A stretch of DNA of 38,600 nt from CANNBR01 sp964604015 (GTDB lineage: Bacteria > Babelota > Babeliae > Babelales > CAIQNR01): NCBI GenBank assembly GCA_964604015.1, contig CAZRXF010000005.1:1-38600 (forward strand), given 5' to 3'. The notes under the pieces were generated by a model, which worked only from the letters and a program-made list of their open reading frames with translations, was not told the origin of the DNA and ran no database searches. The first letter of the stretch is position 1; every line of letters starts with the position of its first letter. Positions 7,543 through 15,553 of this stretch are shown here, in pieces. Position numbers and translations under genes: made by a program.

Positions 7543-8457
7543 ATGCCAAAAATTACCTTTCTCCCAGTTATGCACAATAGTTATTACAGTGACGGATTTC
7601 TATCTGTTGGTTTGTACCTGTGTGGGAATAAGGCAGTTCTTATCGATAGTGGTGGAGACGACAACGCGGCCAAAGATGTGAGTGCGGCACTTGAAGCACT
7701 CGATGTCGAAGTTGCTGCAATCATCACCACTCACTGCCATCCTGATCATTGCGGGGGTAACGCTTTTTTGCAGAAAAAATATCCTGATGTTGCCATCTAT
7801 GCTACGTATAACGAAAAATTTTTTATCGAAGATCCAGAGCAAGCGCCGCGTTGTTTTTGTGCCGGAGCAACTCCGTACGCAGGTCTTAAAAACAAGTGCA
7901 TTGCACCGCAGCGTCCATCTGTTATTACCGATGTAATAAGTCCATACGAAGATCAAGAGCTTGTTATTGATGGTGAAGTCTTTCGTATTCTGACGTTGCC
8001 TGGTCATACACAGGGGCAAGTGGGTGTTATCACTCCTGATAATGTCCTATACCCAGGTGATGCGCTTTTTGGACCGGAAACATTAGTTAAACATCCTGTT
8101 CTTCTCTACACCGACATCAAGGCCACGTTGGCTACGTTTGATAAACTGGAGTCGTTAAAGGTCGATGAGTGTGTGCTGTACCATGGTGGGAAAGTGTCCG
8201 ATTTTTATGGATTGGTCGCTCAACATCGTGAAAATCTTCTCGGAGTGAAGGTGGCAGTTCGTGACTGTATTGAAAAAGGGCCTTGTTCATTTGACGAACT
8301 CACACAAAGGGTTATGCAACGGTATGCGATCCCTAATTCCCTCATTGCTTTTATTCTGACCCAGACTGCAGTAAAGGCATACGTGACCCATCTTGAAGCA
8401 AAAGGCGTTGTTGCATTACAAGTGCAGGACGGTATTTTGCAGATTGCAGCAACATAA
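7543..8457 (+). CDS. MBL-fold metallo-hydrolase
   Basis: A 304-residue metallo-beta-lactamase-fold hydrolase with a full dinuclear metal site: HCHPDH at 64-69, LPGHTQGQ with His155, PGDALFG with Asp173, and YHGG with His214. The last 80 residues look like a winged-helix tail, as in LACTB2-like or glyoxalase-II-like MBL proteins. The substrate is unknown; thioesters or nucleic acid are both possible for this fold. No signal peptide. It follows tag by 30 bases and is probably co-transcribed with it. Confidence 0.85.
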   Translation: MPKITFLPVMHNSYYSDGFLSVGLYLCGNKAVLIDSGGDDNAAKDVSAALEALDVEVAAIITTHCHPDHCGGNAFLQKKYPDVAIYATYNEKFFIEDPEQAPRCFCAGATPYAGLKNKCIAPQRPSVITDVISPYEDQELVIDGEVFRILTLPGHTQGQVGVITPDNVLYPGDALFGPETLVKHPVLLYTDIKATLATFDKLESLKVDECVLYHGGKVSDFYGLVAQHRENLLGVKVAVRDCIEKGPCSFDELTQRVMQRYAIPNSLIAFILTQTAVKAYVTHLEAKGVVALQVQDGILQIAAT

Positions 8458-8506
8458 AATATTGTTATGTGCGAATCAATAGAACGATGACTACGGTGTT
8501 TTTGTA

Positions 8507-8534
8507 TTGAAGCATTGGTAGATAATGCTATTAT
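8507..8534 (+). promoter_or_regulatory. Candidate promoter for the 8569 gene
   Basis: -35-like TTGAAG (8507-8512), a 16-base spacer and -10 TATTAT (8529-8534) lie in the 111-base gap after the MBL gene, 35 bases before the next start codon. The gap is visibly AT-rich. Confidence 0.5.
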
Positions 8535-8568
8535 TAAGTCTATTTAATGCATTTTATGAAAGAAAATT

Positions 8569-9315
8569 ATGATCAACAGATACGTTTTGCTACTGATGAT
8601 GTGTTGTGCAGAGATGGCTTTATGGGCGGAGAATAAGTTGCTCATAAATTTTCCTTGCCTGAGAGAGGAACGAGTGGCAGCCATCCTTAAAGGAACAGTC
8701 TATCTTCCGTATGCATGGGAATTGGAGGGTCAATTAAATCGAAAATTCGAAGCGCGTCAGTACTCTTTTTTGCACCATACGCTTGCTCGAACTGAGTTTA
8801 TTAATTCCCTTGCGGGTAAGTCTTTGGAGGTTGGGGAGACGGTAGGGCGGATTCATTTGATTTGTGCTGCTTATCGAGTGGGAGTAAAGACGTACGTGAA
8901 GGCCCGCCACCAGTATGCATCGCTTCCTACCTTTTCCGATGAGAGAATTGAAGAATGCGCTCTGTATGAAGCCGATCAGGTAGTGGATGAGTTTTTAAAA
9001 AAAACTACTCGTGTTGATGAAGATTTTTATTGCCAACCTGACTCAGATGAACCATTTTCTTTCGACGATCAAGGGGAATCAGTCTCTTCTTCGATGTATA
9101 ATCAAGATCCATGTCTTGTGTGGGTAAAGATGCCATCTTTTTTTGTGAAAGTGGTGAATAAGTTCTACGAAGCAGTATTTCCTAGTGGAGAAGATGAACG
9201 TCTTGATGGTGATAATAATAAGAATTTCTTTGTAATTAGACGTGCCTTAAACTGTAGGGCGATCGCTCTACAAAGTGCTTTTGTTGAAAAAAATAATGGC
9301 GTGCAATCTTCTTAG
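8569..9315 (+). CDS. Secreted hypothetical protein
   Basis: A 248-residue protein with signal peptide MINRYVLLLMMCCAEMALWA. The mature chain has helical segments, an acidic low-complexity centre (PDSDEPFSFDDQGESVSSS) and several cysteines. No known family is recognised and no paralogue is seen in the window. It has its own likely promoter (8507-8534) and ends 12 bases before the convergent acetyltransferase gene, with no terminator visible between them. Confidence 0.68.
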   Translation: MINRYVLLLMMCCAEMALWAENKLLINFPCLREERVAAILKGTVYLPYAWELEGQLNRKFEARQYSFLHHTLARTEFINSLAGKSLEVGETVGRIHLICAAYRVGVKTYVKARHQYASLPTFSDERIEECALYEADQVVDEFLKKTTRVDEDFYCQPDSDEPFSFDDQGESVSSSMYNQDPCLVWVKMPSFFVKVVNKFYEAVFPSGEDERLDGDNNKNFFVIRRALNCRAIALQSAFVEKNNGVQSS

Positions 9316-9327
9316 TGAATATCTGTT

Positions 9328-9837
9328 TTACGAGTAGATCATCAGAGAACGGGAATCTTCATCGATGCCAAGTGCAAGGTATAAAGAGCCTGCGCACTGG
9401 CAGAGAATGCGTGGCGCACGCCGAAATCCTACCTTTTTGTAAAGATGCACAAGCAGCGGGAGTCTTTTCTTACGCTCCTGTGGTGAAAGTTCAACGTGTC
9501 CATTTTTGTCCCGTTCAAAGGCACCAGGCTGTATGAACAGAGTTCGAGTTCCACGTCTTTTGAGTGTGTGATACGCATGGGTAAGAAGAGCGGTTGCGTA
9601 TCCTCGGTTGCGATACTCAGGTTTGATAAAAAGGGTATGCAGAATGCCGATGGAAAAGGGCAGCTGTTCACAATAAAGAAAACCTAACTTCTGCTTAGAA
9701 GTTCCTGCTGTAATTTTTACCGTGGTGTGAAAGATCCCCTTGTGGATCGTGCGGGTTACAAATGGTGACAGATCCTGACCGTAGGTTTTTATCATCCCAG
9801 CAGATGTAATGAACGTAAGAATAATGATTTTTCGCAT
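9328..9837 (-). CDS. GNAT acetyltransferase with N-terminal signal peptide
   Basis: A 169-residue GNAT-fold protein. Beta strand 4 and the acetyl-CoA pyrophosphate loop are plain: LHTLFIKPEYRNRGYATALL, with the R/Q-x-x-G-x-A signature at residues 76-81, followed later by LVHLYKKVGFR, the usual C-terminal motif. The first 20 residues, MRKIIILTFITSAGMIKTYG, look like a signal peptide, which is unusual because GNATs need cytosolic acetyl-CoA. Either the protein is exported to a compartment that has acetyl-CoA, such as a host cell, or this is a membrane anchor. AAAGG sits six bases upstream of the ATG. The acceptor is unknown. Confidence 0.8.
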   Translation of the reverse strand: MRKIIILTFITSAGMIKTYGQDLSPFVTRTIHKGIFHTTVKITAGTSKQKLGFLYCEQLPFSIGILHTLFIKPEYRNRGYATALLTHAYHTLKRRGTRTLFIQPGAFERDKNGHVELSPQERKKRLPLLVHLYKKVGFRRAPRILCQCAGSLYLALGIDEDSRSLMIYS

Positions 9838-9919
9838 ATGGAGCCTTTCACTGGGTGTATACTAGGGTACCAGAAGAGGAAATTGGCGAAACTTTGATTC
9901 CATGATGGGAAGGATATGA

Positions 9920-10303
9920 ATGCAGAAACGACTCAGATTGACGGTCCTTGATACTGCGGTAGCAATTTGTAGATTACCAGCAGATGCTGTGCTTCCCGAA
10001 TGGGCGCTGCGTAAGCAGGAATTTCTTTCCATTACCCGTACCTCAGAAGAGCTTTCGATTGTCTGTGTGTTAGATGCTGTTCCAACCGAGGTGCAGGCAG
10101 AGCGGGGATGGCGGGTTTTTAAGGTACAAGGACCCTTGGATTTTGGGCTGACGGGAATTTTGGCTTCTATCGCCGTGCCTCTCGCCGGGCAAAAAATCAG
10201 TATTTTTGCCATTTCTACCTACGACACCGATTACATTTTGGTGCGTCAGGAAGCGTTTGAGTTGGCACGTGAAGTGCTTTCGTGGCATTTTGAGATCGTG
10301 TAA
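9920..10303 (+). CDS. ACT-domain protein (COG3603-like)
   Basis: A 127-residue protein made of two ACT-like halves. The stretch EELSIVCVLDAVP and the strongly conserved GPLDFGLTGILASIAVPLA, then ISIFAISTYDTDYILV, are characteristic of the small stand-alone ACT proteins of the COG3603 type, related to the aspartokinase regulatory domain and to CASTOR-like arginine sensors. It probably binds an amino acid, but the ligand and partner are unknown. GGAAGGAT lies just before the ATG. A lone regulatory ACT protein would suit a cell that imports its amino acids. Confidence 0.85.
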   Translation: MQKRLRLTVLDTAVAICRLPADAVLPEWALRKQEFLSITRTSEELSIVCVLDAVPTEVQAERGWRVFKVQGPLDFGLTGILASIAVPLAGQKISIFAISTYDTDYILVRQEAFELAREVLSWHFEIV

Positions 10304-10343
10304 TACTGGCGGCTGGAAACGTTTATATATTTTGGAGTGAAAT

Positions 10344-11231
10344 ATGAGTACGAAAAGAAAACTGGTTACTGTTTTTGTAGCTATTTTAGTTGTGATGGCG
10401 GGCATTGCATGGTTCAGAAATGATTCTCGAACCAAGTGTTGTGCGTGCAAAGGTAAAGTAATTTTACTTGATGGGACTTCATCGGTTGGTAAATCGGCAA
10501 TTATTGAGGAATTTAGAAAGTTACATCCTGAGTATCAAATAGTGAAGGTTGATGATTGGTTCCCCCTTGATCTTAAAGAGATCGCAGAAAGGCTTGGTTG
10601 GAGCGGCGATTCTGCTGTGAACCCATGGCAGTTTCTTAAAGACTATTACATCTCAAAAGACCAGTATTACTTGGATACCCGTCTACGAACTGAGATTTTC
10701 AAGGGTATGAAAAGTCGAGGGTATATGGATGAAGCAAAAAAAAGAGCTTTACACGGCAACAATGTGATTATAGATACAGTACTTGAAGATTCGACGCAGT
10801 ATGCGATTTTTGAAGAAACATTCAAAGACGTGCCGACAGAAAAAGTATTGGTCTACTGTCCTCTTGCTATTTTGTTCGATCGGGTCGAAAAGAGGAATGC
10901 ATCAGCCGATGCAGCAGAACATCGCACTGCATTTTTGTCTTTTGAGCAGTTTCCTGCTTTGTATAAAGTTCGCACCTCAGATTCTGAGCGTCTTGTTGAT
11001 ACGGTTTCAACTCAGGAGCTTGCGAGTCTTCTTGGAAAATCCTTGGAACAATTAAGGGCTTTGGGAATCCCTGCAGGGTACGAGAGTGAGCTTGCACAAT
11101 TTGAGGAGCAGTTTATTTCTCACTTTGACATCAAAAATCGGGATAAAATTGAACTTACTCCTACGCGTTTGTATGACCGGGTTTTAAACAGTGGTTCTGC
11201 ATCACCAAGCCAATTGGCTCAGGAATTATAG
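10344..11231 (+). CDS. Chloramphenicol-phosphotransferase-like kinase, membrane-anchored
   Basis: A 295-residue P-loop kinase of the CPT-like family. VILLDGTSSVGKSAII carries the Walker A at 44-51, followed by KVDDWF and a long helical body with VIIDTVLED and VLVYCPLAILFDRVEKRN, the layout seen in CPT/zeta-toxin-like small-molecule kinases. The first 24 residues contain a hydrophobic segment preceded by KRK, then CCAC. That predicts an anchor or signal and places the kinase domain outside the cytoplasm, which is odd for an ATP-using enzyme. The substrate is unknown; chloramphenicol resistance should not be assumed. Confidence 0.72.
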   Translation: MSTKRKLVTVFVAILVVMAGIAWFRNDSRTKCCACKGKVILLDGTSSVGKSAIIEEFRKLHPEYQIVKVDDWFPLDLKEIAERLGWSGDSAVNPWQFLKDYYISKDQYYLDTRLRTEIFKGMKSRGYMDEAKKRALHGNNVIIDTVLEDSTQYAIFEETFKDVPTEKVLVYCPLAILFDRVEKRNASADAAEHRTAFLSFEQFPALYKVRTSDSERLVDTVSTQELASLLGKSLEQLRALGIPAGYESELAQFEEQFISHFDIKNRDKIELTPTRLYDRVLNSGSASPSQLAQEL

Positions 11232-11279
11232 GCTTTGAAAAAGACGTTGTAGCCACGTGAAAACGGTAGGGGAGAAAGC

Positions 11280-11693
11280 ATGAAAAAGTTAGTAATGATT
11301 TTTAGTTTGTTGAGTTTTGTTTCGACGAGTAATGCAGCGGCACCAGAATCTGTGACGAAGAGATTTTTTATTCGACTCGTAAGTTCGTTGGGATGGAGAA
11401 AGGGAAGTTGTGTAAGTCGTGTTTGCATCTCTCGTGCAGGAGGTATTCAAGTAATCTGGGAAGGCGAGGGAAATGGGTCTTTCATTTTTCTGTCACGAGA
11501 GCTTGCCTTACAACCGCATAGGAGGGAAAAATTTGTTAATTTTTGTAATCAAACGCTGACGAATACCACGTGCGATTCCCTTGAACAATTTCTGGTTGAA
11601 GAGGGGTACAGTACGCTTCCGGGTAAGGAGGCTGCTGCGGAGGGATTAGAAGACGTATGGCGTGGATTTGCTAGAGAAGATTTGGTCGAGTAA
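11280..11693 (+). CDS. Secreted hypothetical protein, tandem paralogue 1
   Basis: A 137-residue exported protein with signal peptide MKKLVMIFSLLSFVSTSNAA. The mature part shares a pattern with the next gene. Here it reads FIRLVSSLGWRKGSCVS, a Gly-rich turn leading to IQVIWEGEG, then RREKFVNFCNQTL; the neighbour has FTAMVSSFGFGKEYRVT, IVVTWREGE and YREKLIAFCNEIL. The shared NFC/AFC cysteine and a later TTCDSL/KDCALL cysteine could form a disulfide. The SD sequence GGGGAGAAAG precedes the ATG. No family is recognised. Confidence 0.73.
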   Translation: MKKLVMIFSLLSFVSTSNAAAPESVTKRFFIRLVSSLGWRKGSCVSRVCISRAGGIQVIWEGEGNGSFIFLSRELALQPHRREKFVNFCNQTLTNTTCDSLEQFLVEEGYSTLPGKEAAAEGLEDVWRGFAREDLVE

Positions 11694-11717
11694 AAACGGG
11701 TGATGGGCGAAAGTGTT

Positions 11718-12137
11718 ATGAAGAGAACGATATTTTTTTTATTAAGTATGTTTGTCTCAGCAGGACGGGCGGCAACGCATGATAGATTAGCCACCTCATT
11801 TTTTACCGCTATGGTCAGTTCTTTTGGTTTTGGAAAGGAATATCGAGTCACTGGTGCGTCTGTTTCACCAGACGGAATGATTGTTGTGACATGGCGTGAG
11901 GGAGAAAGCGAAGGAAGATGTTCTTTTACGAATGATTCTTTGAGGACGAGACCATGTTACAGAGAAAAGCTTATTGCTTTTTGTAATGAAATACTTGCAG
12001 CTAAAGATTGTGCGCTTTTAAAAGGGGCACTTACGGGGACTGATATTGACCGAGTTATGGAACAACAAGGCGCATTTATTGAAAGTTTGGTTACTGCATG
12101 GGGTACGTATAATCGAACTCCTGAAAGAATGAGTTAA
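11718..12137 (+). CDS. Secreted hypothetical protein, tandem paralogue 2
   Basis: A 139-residue exported protein, paralogue of the gene at 11280, with signal peptide MKRTIFFLLSMFVSAGRAA. It keeps the conserved FFTAMVSSFGFGKE segment, the beta-like VVTWREGE strand and the two core cysteines, but has a longer C-terminus. ATG 11718 is chosen because the signal peptide starts there; ATG 11703 and GTG 11700 are in frame just upstream and would add five or six residues. Only 24 bases separate it from its paralogue. Function is unknown. Confidence 0.7.
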   Translation: MKRTIFFLLSMFVSAGRAATHDRLATSFFTAMVSSFGFGKEYRVTGASVSPDGMIVVTWREGESEGRCSFTNDSLRTRPCYREKLIAFCNEILAAKDCALLKGALTGTDIDRVMEQQGAFIESLVTAWGTYNRTPERMS

Positions 12138-12182
12138 GGACTAAGAATCATTCGATGTTTGCAAGAAAAAAGGAAAGAAGCG

Positions 12183-12695
12183 ATGAAATGTATTGTGTTG
12201 ATTATTGGTTTGTATTTGGGAGCAATCCAGGCAGGTGAAGTAACTCGAGTGATCACTCTTCCTGTGCATGCGTTTCAACAAACACTTGCGCCTGAACATG
12301 CATATCTCTGGCAACGTGAATGGTTGGCTCCCGAAGCCGGGGTGATATGGAACCGAGCGGAGTTGCGTACAGCTCTCTTCCCCTTTTGTTTGAGAAGTTT
12401 CTTTTTTTGTGCAGTAGAAGAAACAGAATTGAACAACGTTCGAGGCAATCTACCTCTGAAGAATCTTTCGAAAGAAGTTCGAGAGCAGGCGGCAGATGTG
12501 GCACATAACGCAGTTCTTAAATATTTTGCAAAGCACCCCGCTGCTACATTTGAAACCATGGTGCAAACTACCGAGTGGCAGGCAACATTACTGGGGCAAG
12601 AGCCGGTAACAGAAAATGATGTGTGGCACATGGTTGATACGTTGATAGCAAAAATCACAAGGCCGCTCTCCATCGAAAAAATCAGTTGGGCCTGA
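12183..12695 (+). CDS. Secreted hypothetical protein
   Basis: A 170-residue protein with signal peptide MKCIVLIIGLYLGAIQA. The mature part is helical with a few Trp residues (YLWQREW, IWNRAE) and two cysteines near residues 65-75. The C-terminal half, from LSKEVREQAADVAHNAVLKY onward, is amphipathic helix. ATG 12183 is preferred over 12159 because AAGGAAAG lies immediately before it. It ends seven bases from the convergent CYTH gene. No family is recognised. Confidence 0.68.
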   Translation: MKCIVLIIGLYLGAIQAGEVTRVITLPVHAFQQTLAPEHAYLWQREWLAPEAGVIWNRAELRTALFPFCLRSFFFCAVEETELNNVRGNLPLKNLSKEVREQAADVAHNAVLKYFAKHPAATFETMVQTTEWQATLLGQEPVTENDVWHMVDTLIAKITRPLSIEKISWA

Positions 12696-12702
12696 ATGGG
12701 TG

Positions 12703-13371
12703 TTAAGGCTTGAGCGAGCGGTGCTTGCCAAAGTTATAATCAGGATTCCAGATCATATGAATGTAGCTGCGTTCATATTCGGTAAATTCTGTGATCCCTA
12801 TTTCTCTCAACAGATCTTCAATTGCTTTGATGCCTGCTTTTACGTCATTGGTTTGCTTTTTAAGTTCAATTTCAACAAACTTCCCGACTGATTCAACAGT
12901 ATCAAGCGCAATCTCAAAGGTATTGCGTACCAGGTAGGTCGTCCGAGTTTTAGAAACGAGCGTACGTTGTGTGTACCCAAGTTGGCCAAGGATCTCAAGC
13001 ATGGTAAGCCCGTCTCCTACTTTTGTTTCATATTCATCGCGATGGGTGATTTTTTTAGTTACTGGGTCAAGGTGTGCGTATTTGTAGCAGACAAAACCAC
13101 CTTTTTTTGCAGATCGAACGCGTAGAGTTCTTAACGTATCCTTAAAACCTTTGCTGGTATCCCATGGTTCAGAAGGGTTTCTGAGGTAATAATCGTCCTG
13201 TTTTCCGGTTTCATCATAAGTCGCATGAAGAGACAACCATTTTTCAAGTGCTGCATGTTGAGCGTCGGAGATACGTATTTTAAGTTCGATCTCTTTGGGT
13301 GCCGCTGCTGCGTTAACGCAAGATAGTGTAGCTAGTGTAAGTGCTGAAAGATACAGCGCTTTGAATATCAT
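12703..13371 (-). CDS. Exported CYTH-domain protein (triphosphate-tunnel fold)
   Basis: A 222-residue CYTH-fold protein, the family of CyaB-type adenylyl cyclases, thiamine triphosphatases and inorganic triphosphatases. The signature ExExK is E27-I-E29-L-K31 (KEIELKI). It is followed by tunnel residues of the type TLRVRSAKKGGFVCYKY, RDEYETKV, and a C-terminal IELKKQ and YERSYIHM. The product begins with a signal peptide (MIFKALYLSALTLATLSC, then an Ala run), so this CYTH protein appears to be exported. The start is set by GAGGAGT before ATG 13371; an open frame continues upstream without an SD. It is the last gene of a minus-strand trio. Activity on a triphosphate substrate is expected from the fold; which one is unknown. 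Confidence 0.82.
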   Translation of the reverse strand: MIFKALYLSALTLATLSCVNAAAAPKEIELKIRISDAQHAALEKWLSLHATYDETGKQDDYYLRNPSEPWDTSKGFKDTLRTLRVRSAKKGGFVCYKYAHLDPVTKKITHRDEYETKVGDGLTMLEILGQLGYTQRTLVSKTRTTYLVRNTFEIALDTVESVGKFVEIELKKQTNDVKAGIKAIEDLLREIGITEFTEYERSYIHMIWNPDYNFGKHRSLKP

Positions 13372-13409
13372 GGTCCACTCCTCTAGGGTAAAAAATAATG
13401 GAGTGTACT

Positions 13410-13793
13410 TTATCCTATTTTGGTGCAGAGTTCCACCCGGATGCCATTGCAGTCCGTTACGTAGGCGATTTCTTGGCCCCAAGGCTTAGTAACGGGTGGA
13501 TGGAGTGGGTGTGCGCCGGCTGTGATCGCGCGTTGGTAGGCACCAGGAACATCCTCAGTGATGAAAGCAATTTCAAAGCCAGAGCTTGTGCCCGGTCTAT
13601 TTTTTGTAAATGGGCCAACGTTTTCAAGAACAAAATCTTCTTGGGCTAAAGCAAGAGTGGTAGTTCCCGTTTCGAGTTCTGCGTACATTTTACTTTCATG
13701 TAAAAAGCGTAAGCCGATTCCAAAAGCATCTTCGTAAAAATGGATGGTTTCTTCGACATTGCGAACGTACAGAATGGTATAGCCAAAAATCAT
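13410..13793 (-). CDS. VOC-family (glyoxalase/bleomycin-resistance fold) protein
   Basis: A 127-residue vicinal-oxygen-chelate protein made of two beta-alpha-beta-beta-beta repeats. The first begins GYTILYVRNVEETIHFYEDAFG and carries YAELETGTTTLAL. The second contains FEIAFITEDVPGAYQRAITAG and ends PWGQEIAYVTDCNGIRVELC, with the Glu common to the metal site. The substrate cannot be deduced. It sits between the small membrane protein and the CYTH gene with gaps of 30 and 38 bases, probably one transcript. Confidence 0.87.
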   Translation of the reverse strand: MIFGYTILYVRNVEETIHFYEDAFGIGLRFLHESKMYAELETGTTTLALAQEDFVLENVGPFTKNRPGTSSGFEIAFITEDVPGAYQRAITAGAHPLHPPVTKPWGQEIAYVTDCNGIRVELCTKIG

Positions 13794-13823
13794 GAGGGAG
13801 ATCCTTTTTAGGAAGGGAAAATC

Positions 13824-14126
13824 TTACAGAAACTGCTTTGCAAGATCGTAGGTGCTCAGAAGGATTGCCAAGCCGATAATAAGAGAGACGATGTAGCTCA
13901 AAGATGAGTTTTTAGGAAAAAGGTGCAGATCCATCAAACCCCACGCTCCGCGCCACAGTGACACAACTCCGAGCACCACGATGAACGTAAAGGGAAACTG
14001 TGCTTGGGAGGCGCAGGCAAAAAGCTGAGAAAAAGTGAGGCGCGCTTGTTCAAAAAGGGGCGAAGCTGCCGCGCTTAACAAAGAGCTTGAGAGGGTAAAG
14101 TATACAGCAAGAAGAGGTATACTCAT
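13824..14126 (-). CDS. Small multi-pass membrane protein
   Basis: A 100-residue protein with three likely membrane segments: residues 3-20, about 42-57 and 78-98. The stretch VSLWRGAWGLMDLHLFP between the second and third is the most distinctive part, and its Trp-Arg-Gly-x-Trp pattern looks conserved-motif-like, but the family is not certain. AAGGA lies eight bases before the start. It is the first gene of the minus-strand trio with the VOC and CYTH genes. Function is unknown. Confidence 0.65.
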   Translation of the reverse strand: MSIPLLAVYFTLSSSLLSAAASPLFEQARLTFSQLFACASQAQFPFTFIVVLGVVSLWRGAWGLMDLHLFPKNSSLSYIVSLIIGLAILLSTYDLAKQFL

Positions 14127-14565
14127 GGTTAATTTCCTTTACGGTTATTAAGGCTTTTTTATTCCTCACCTCGATAGGGTAACCAAGCTTTGTATTTGGT
14201 CAATATATTTATAACGTTTTTTTGCACAAGCTGGCAATTAAAAAATTTTTTTTCCCAAAAGCCGGGAGGCCAGGGGAGCCACTTGCAAAAAAACCACTAT
14301 AGTATAAAATTCAAATAGAAATATGTAAGCATAAGTGGGTGATTTGAATAGATATTAGAGTAATGCAATTCAAATTTAAGCTTATCTGGAGCTTCCTACA
14401 AGCATAAAAAGGGAAATAGGAAGAAAAATAAGCTCGATTGATAAAGCAGAAGAAATTGATATTGGTGCACATACGAATGTGCCTGACAATAAAATGGAGA
14501 TGGAAACAATGATGGATACAGAAAAATGTGTAAGTAAAATGCCTATCAAAATGGAGAAAAAAGAA
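14127..14565. other. Divergent intergenic region before the M48-like array
   Basis: About 440 AT-rich bases without a convincing gene. For the plus strand, TTGCAA (14283-14288), 16 bases, and TAAAAT (14305-14310) form a candidate promoter of the array. For the minus strand, TTGACC (14203-14198), a 16-base spacer and TACCCT (14181-14176) could serve the small membrane protein. A long homopolymer-rich stretch sits near 14238-14255. An open frame runs in from 14479 upstream of the chosen start of the array gene and could add up to 29 residues. Confidence 0.45.
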
Positions 14566-15501
14566 ATGGTAAAAAGAAGTCTGTTGTTACTAATGATGGC
14601 TCTGTTGGCTGGTAACCATAATATTAAAGCTATGGGGAGAGCCGGAAAATTTGTAAAAGAAGTGGTTTTTTCAAAAACTGGGATTGCTGTAGCTTGTGCC
14701 GCAGGAGCTACTTTCAATTATGAAACAATTCTTAGAAATATGGAGGAAGCTTTGCCGGCAGCTACCGTTGAGTGGCCAGTAAAGCAAGAAGTAAGAACGT
14801 TGTGTAAAAAGTATGGTTATGTGGATGCAACACTTGTTAAAGGTCCTGGCGCAGCTGTAATGAAAACAGGCGAAAATGAGGTGCTGGTCGTGGTAGACGA
14901 TGTTTTAGAGTCTGCTCTGAATGGCAAGGATATGCCTGTTATGTCTGCTGATAAAGATGGGCTATTTACTTTTCAAGTCACTCAAGAAAGTGCTCGTAAA
15001 AAAATTGAGGAAGCCTTACTGGTACAACAAAAGAATGAAAAAAATCAATTTGTGGGTGCATCTGTTTTCCCATCAGCAATTTTGATTGCCAAAGCTGCCC
15101 GTGTGGCAGGTCGAGGTAAAGCTGCTGCTCTTGCTCTTGGTGCATCTTCTTATCTTACTGGAGTGCTTGGAATTTTTGCCGCTAGTAGAAACTCTTTTTA
15201 TCGCGCTGATCAGGAGCTTGCAACGAATGAGCGTGATGCTCGATTAGTTGCGCAAAATGCTTACGTTTGGTCTCCTGCATTTGGGACAGTGGGGGAATTA
15301 TTTTCACCAGTACCTTCTGCTTCAAAACGAGTAGCTGCTCTGGAAGAAAAATGGGGAAAGTTGAACCTTGACGATTCAGAAATAGGTTTCAATGCTTTCC
15401 AGGACTTACGCAAGCAGGTTATGGAGTTGGCTCAACAGCTTTCAGAATTGTTGCCTACCGATAAAGAGGAATCTGACTCTTCTGATTCAAATGATAAGTA
15501 G
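14566..15501 (+). CDS. M48-like pseudopeptidase, array gene 1
   Basis: A 311-residue exported or membrane protein. The signal peptide MVKRSLLLLMMALLAG is followed by a GRAGKFVKEVVFSKTG segment equivalent to that of its siblings. Where active siblings have HExxH this protein has KKIEEALLVQQ, so both zinc histidines are missing. Where they have CEYAAD it has SFYRAD, so the third ligand Glu is lost too. In contrast the intervening hydrophobic segment is well kept (ARVAGRGKAAALALGASSY), as is the tail VAALEEKWGKLNL. The C-terminus is acidic and Ser-rich. It is probably a catalytically dead paralogue kept for another role. The start with GGAG nine bases upstream is preferred; in-frame ATGs at 14479 and 14551 exist. 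Confidence 0.78.
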   Translation: MVKRSLLLLMMALLAGNHNIKAMGRAGKFVKEVVFSKTGIAVACAAGATFNYETILRNMEEALPAATVEWPVKQEVRTLCKKYGYVDATLVKGPGAAVMKTGENEVLVVVDDVLESALNGKDMPVMSADKDGLFTFQVTQESARKKIEEALLVQQKNEKNQFVGASVFPSAILIAKAARVAGRGKAAALALGASSYLTGVLGIFAASRNSFYRADQELATNERDARLVAQNAYVWSPAFGTVGELFSPVPSASKRVAALEEKWGKLNLDDSEIGFNAFQDLRKQVMELAQQLSELLPTDKEESDSSDSNDK

Positions 15502-15553
15502 ATCAAACATTGATCGAAAAGCGTAGGAATTACTCAATAAAATGGAGATGAAG

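Noticed and set aside
7600..8019. Minus-strand open frame of 139 codons inside the MBL hydrolase gene
   Set aside because: It lies wholly inside a gene with intact catalytic motifs and shows no family features; a frame shadow.
10344..11231. Calling the CPT-like kinase a chloramphenicol resistance gene
   Set aside because: Only the general fold and Walker A match. The N-terminal membrane segment and overall divergence give no support for that substrate.
14382..14717. Minus-strand open frame of 111 codons
   Set aside because: It overlaps the start of array gene 1 and its hydrophobic character mirrors the opposite-strand low-complexity sequence. No SD found.
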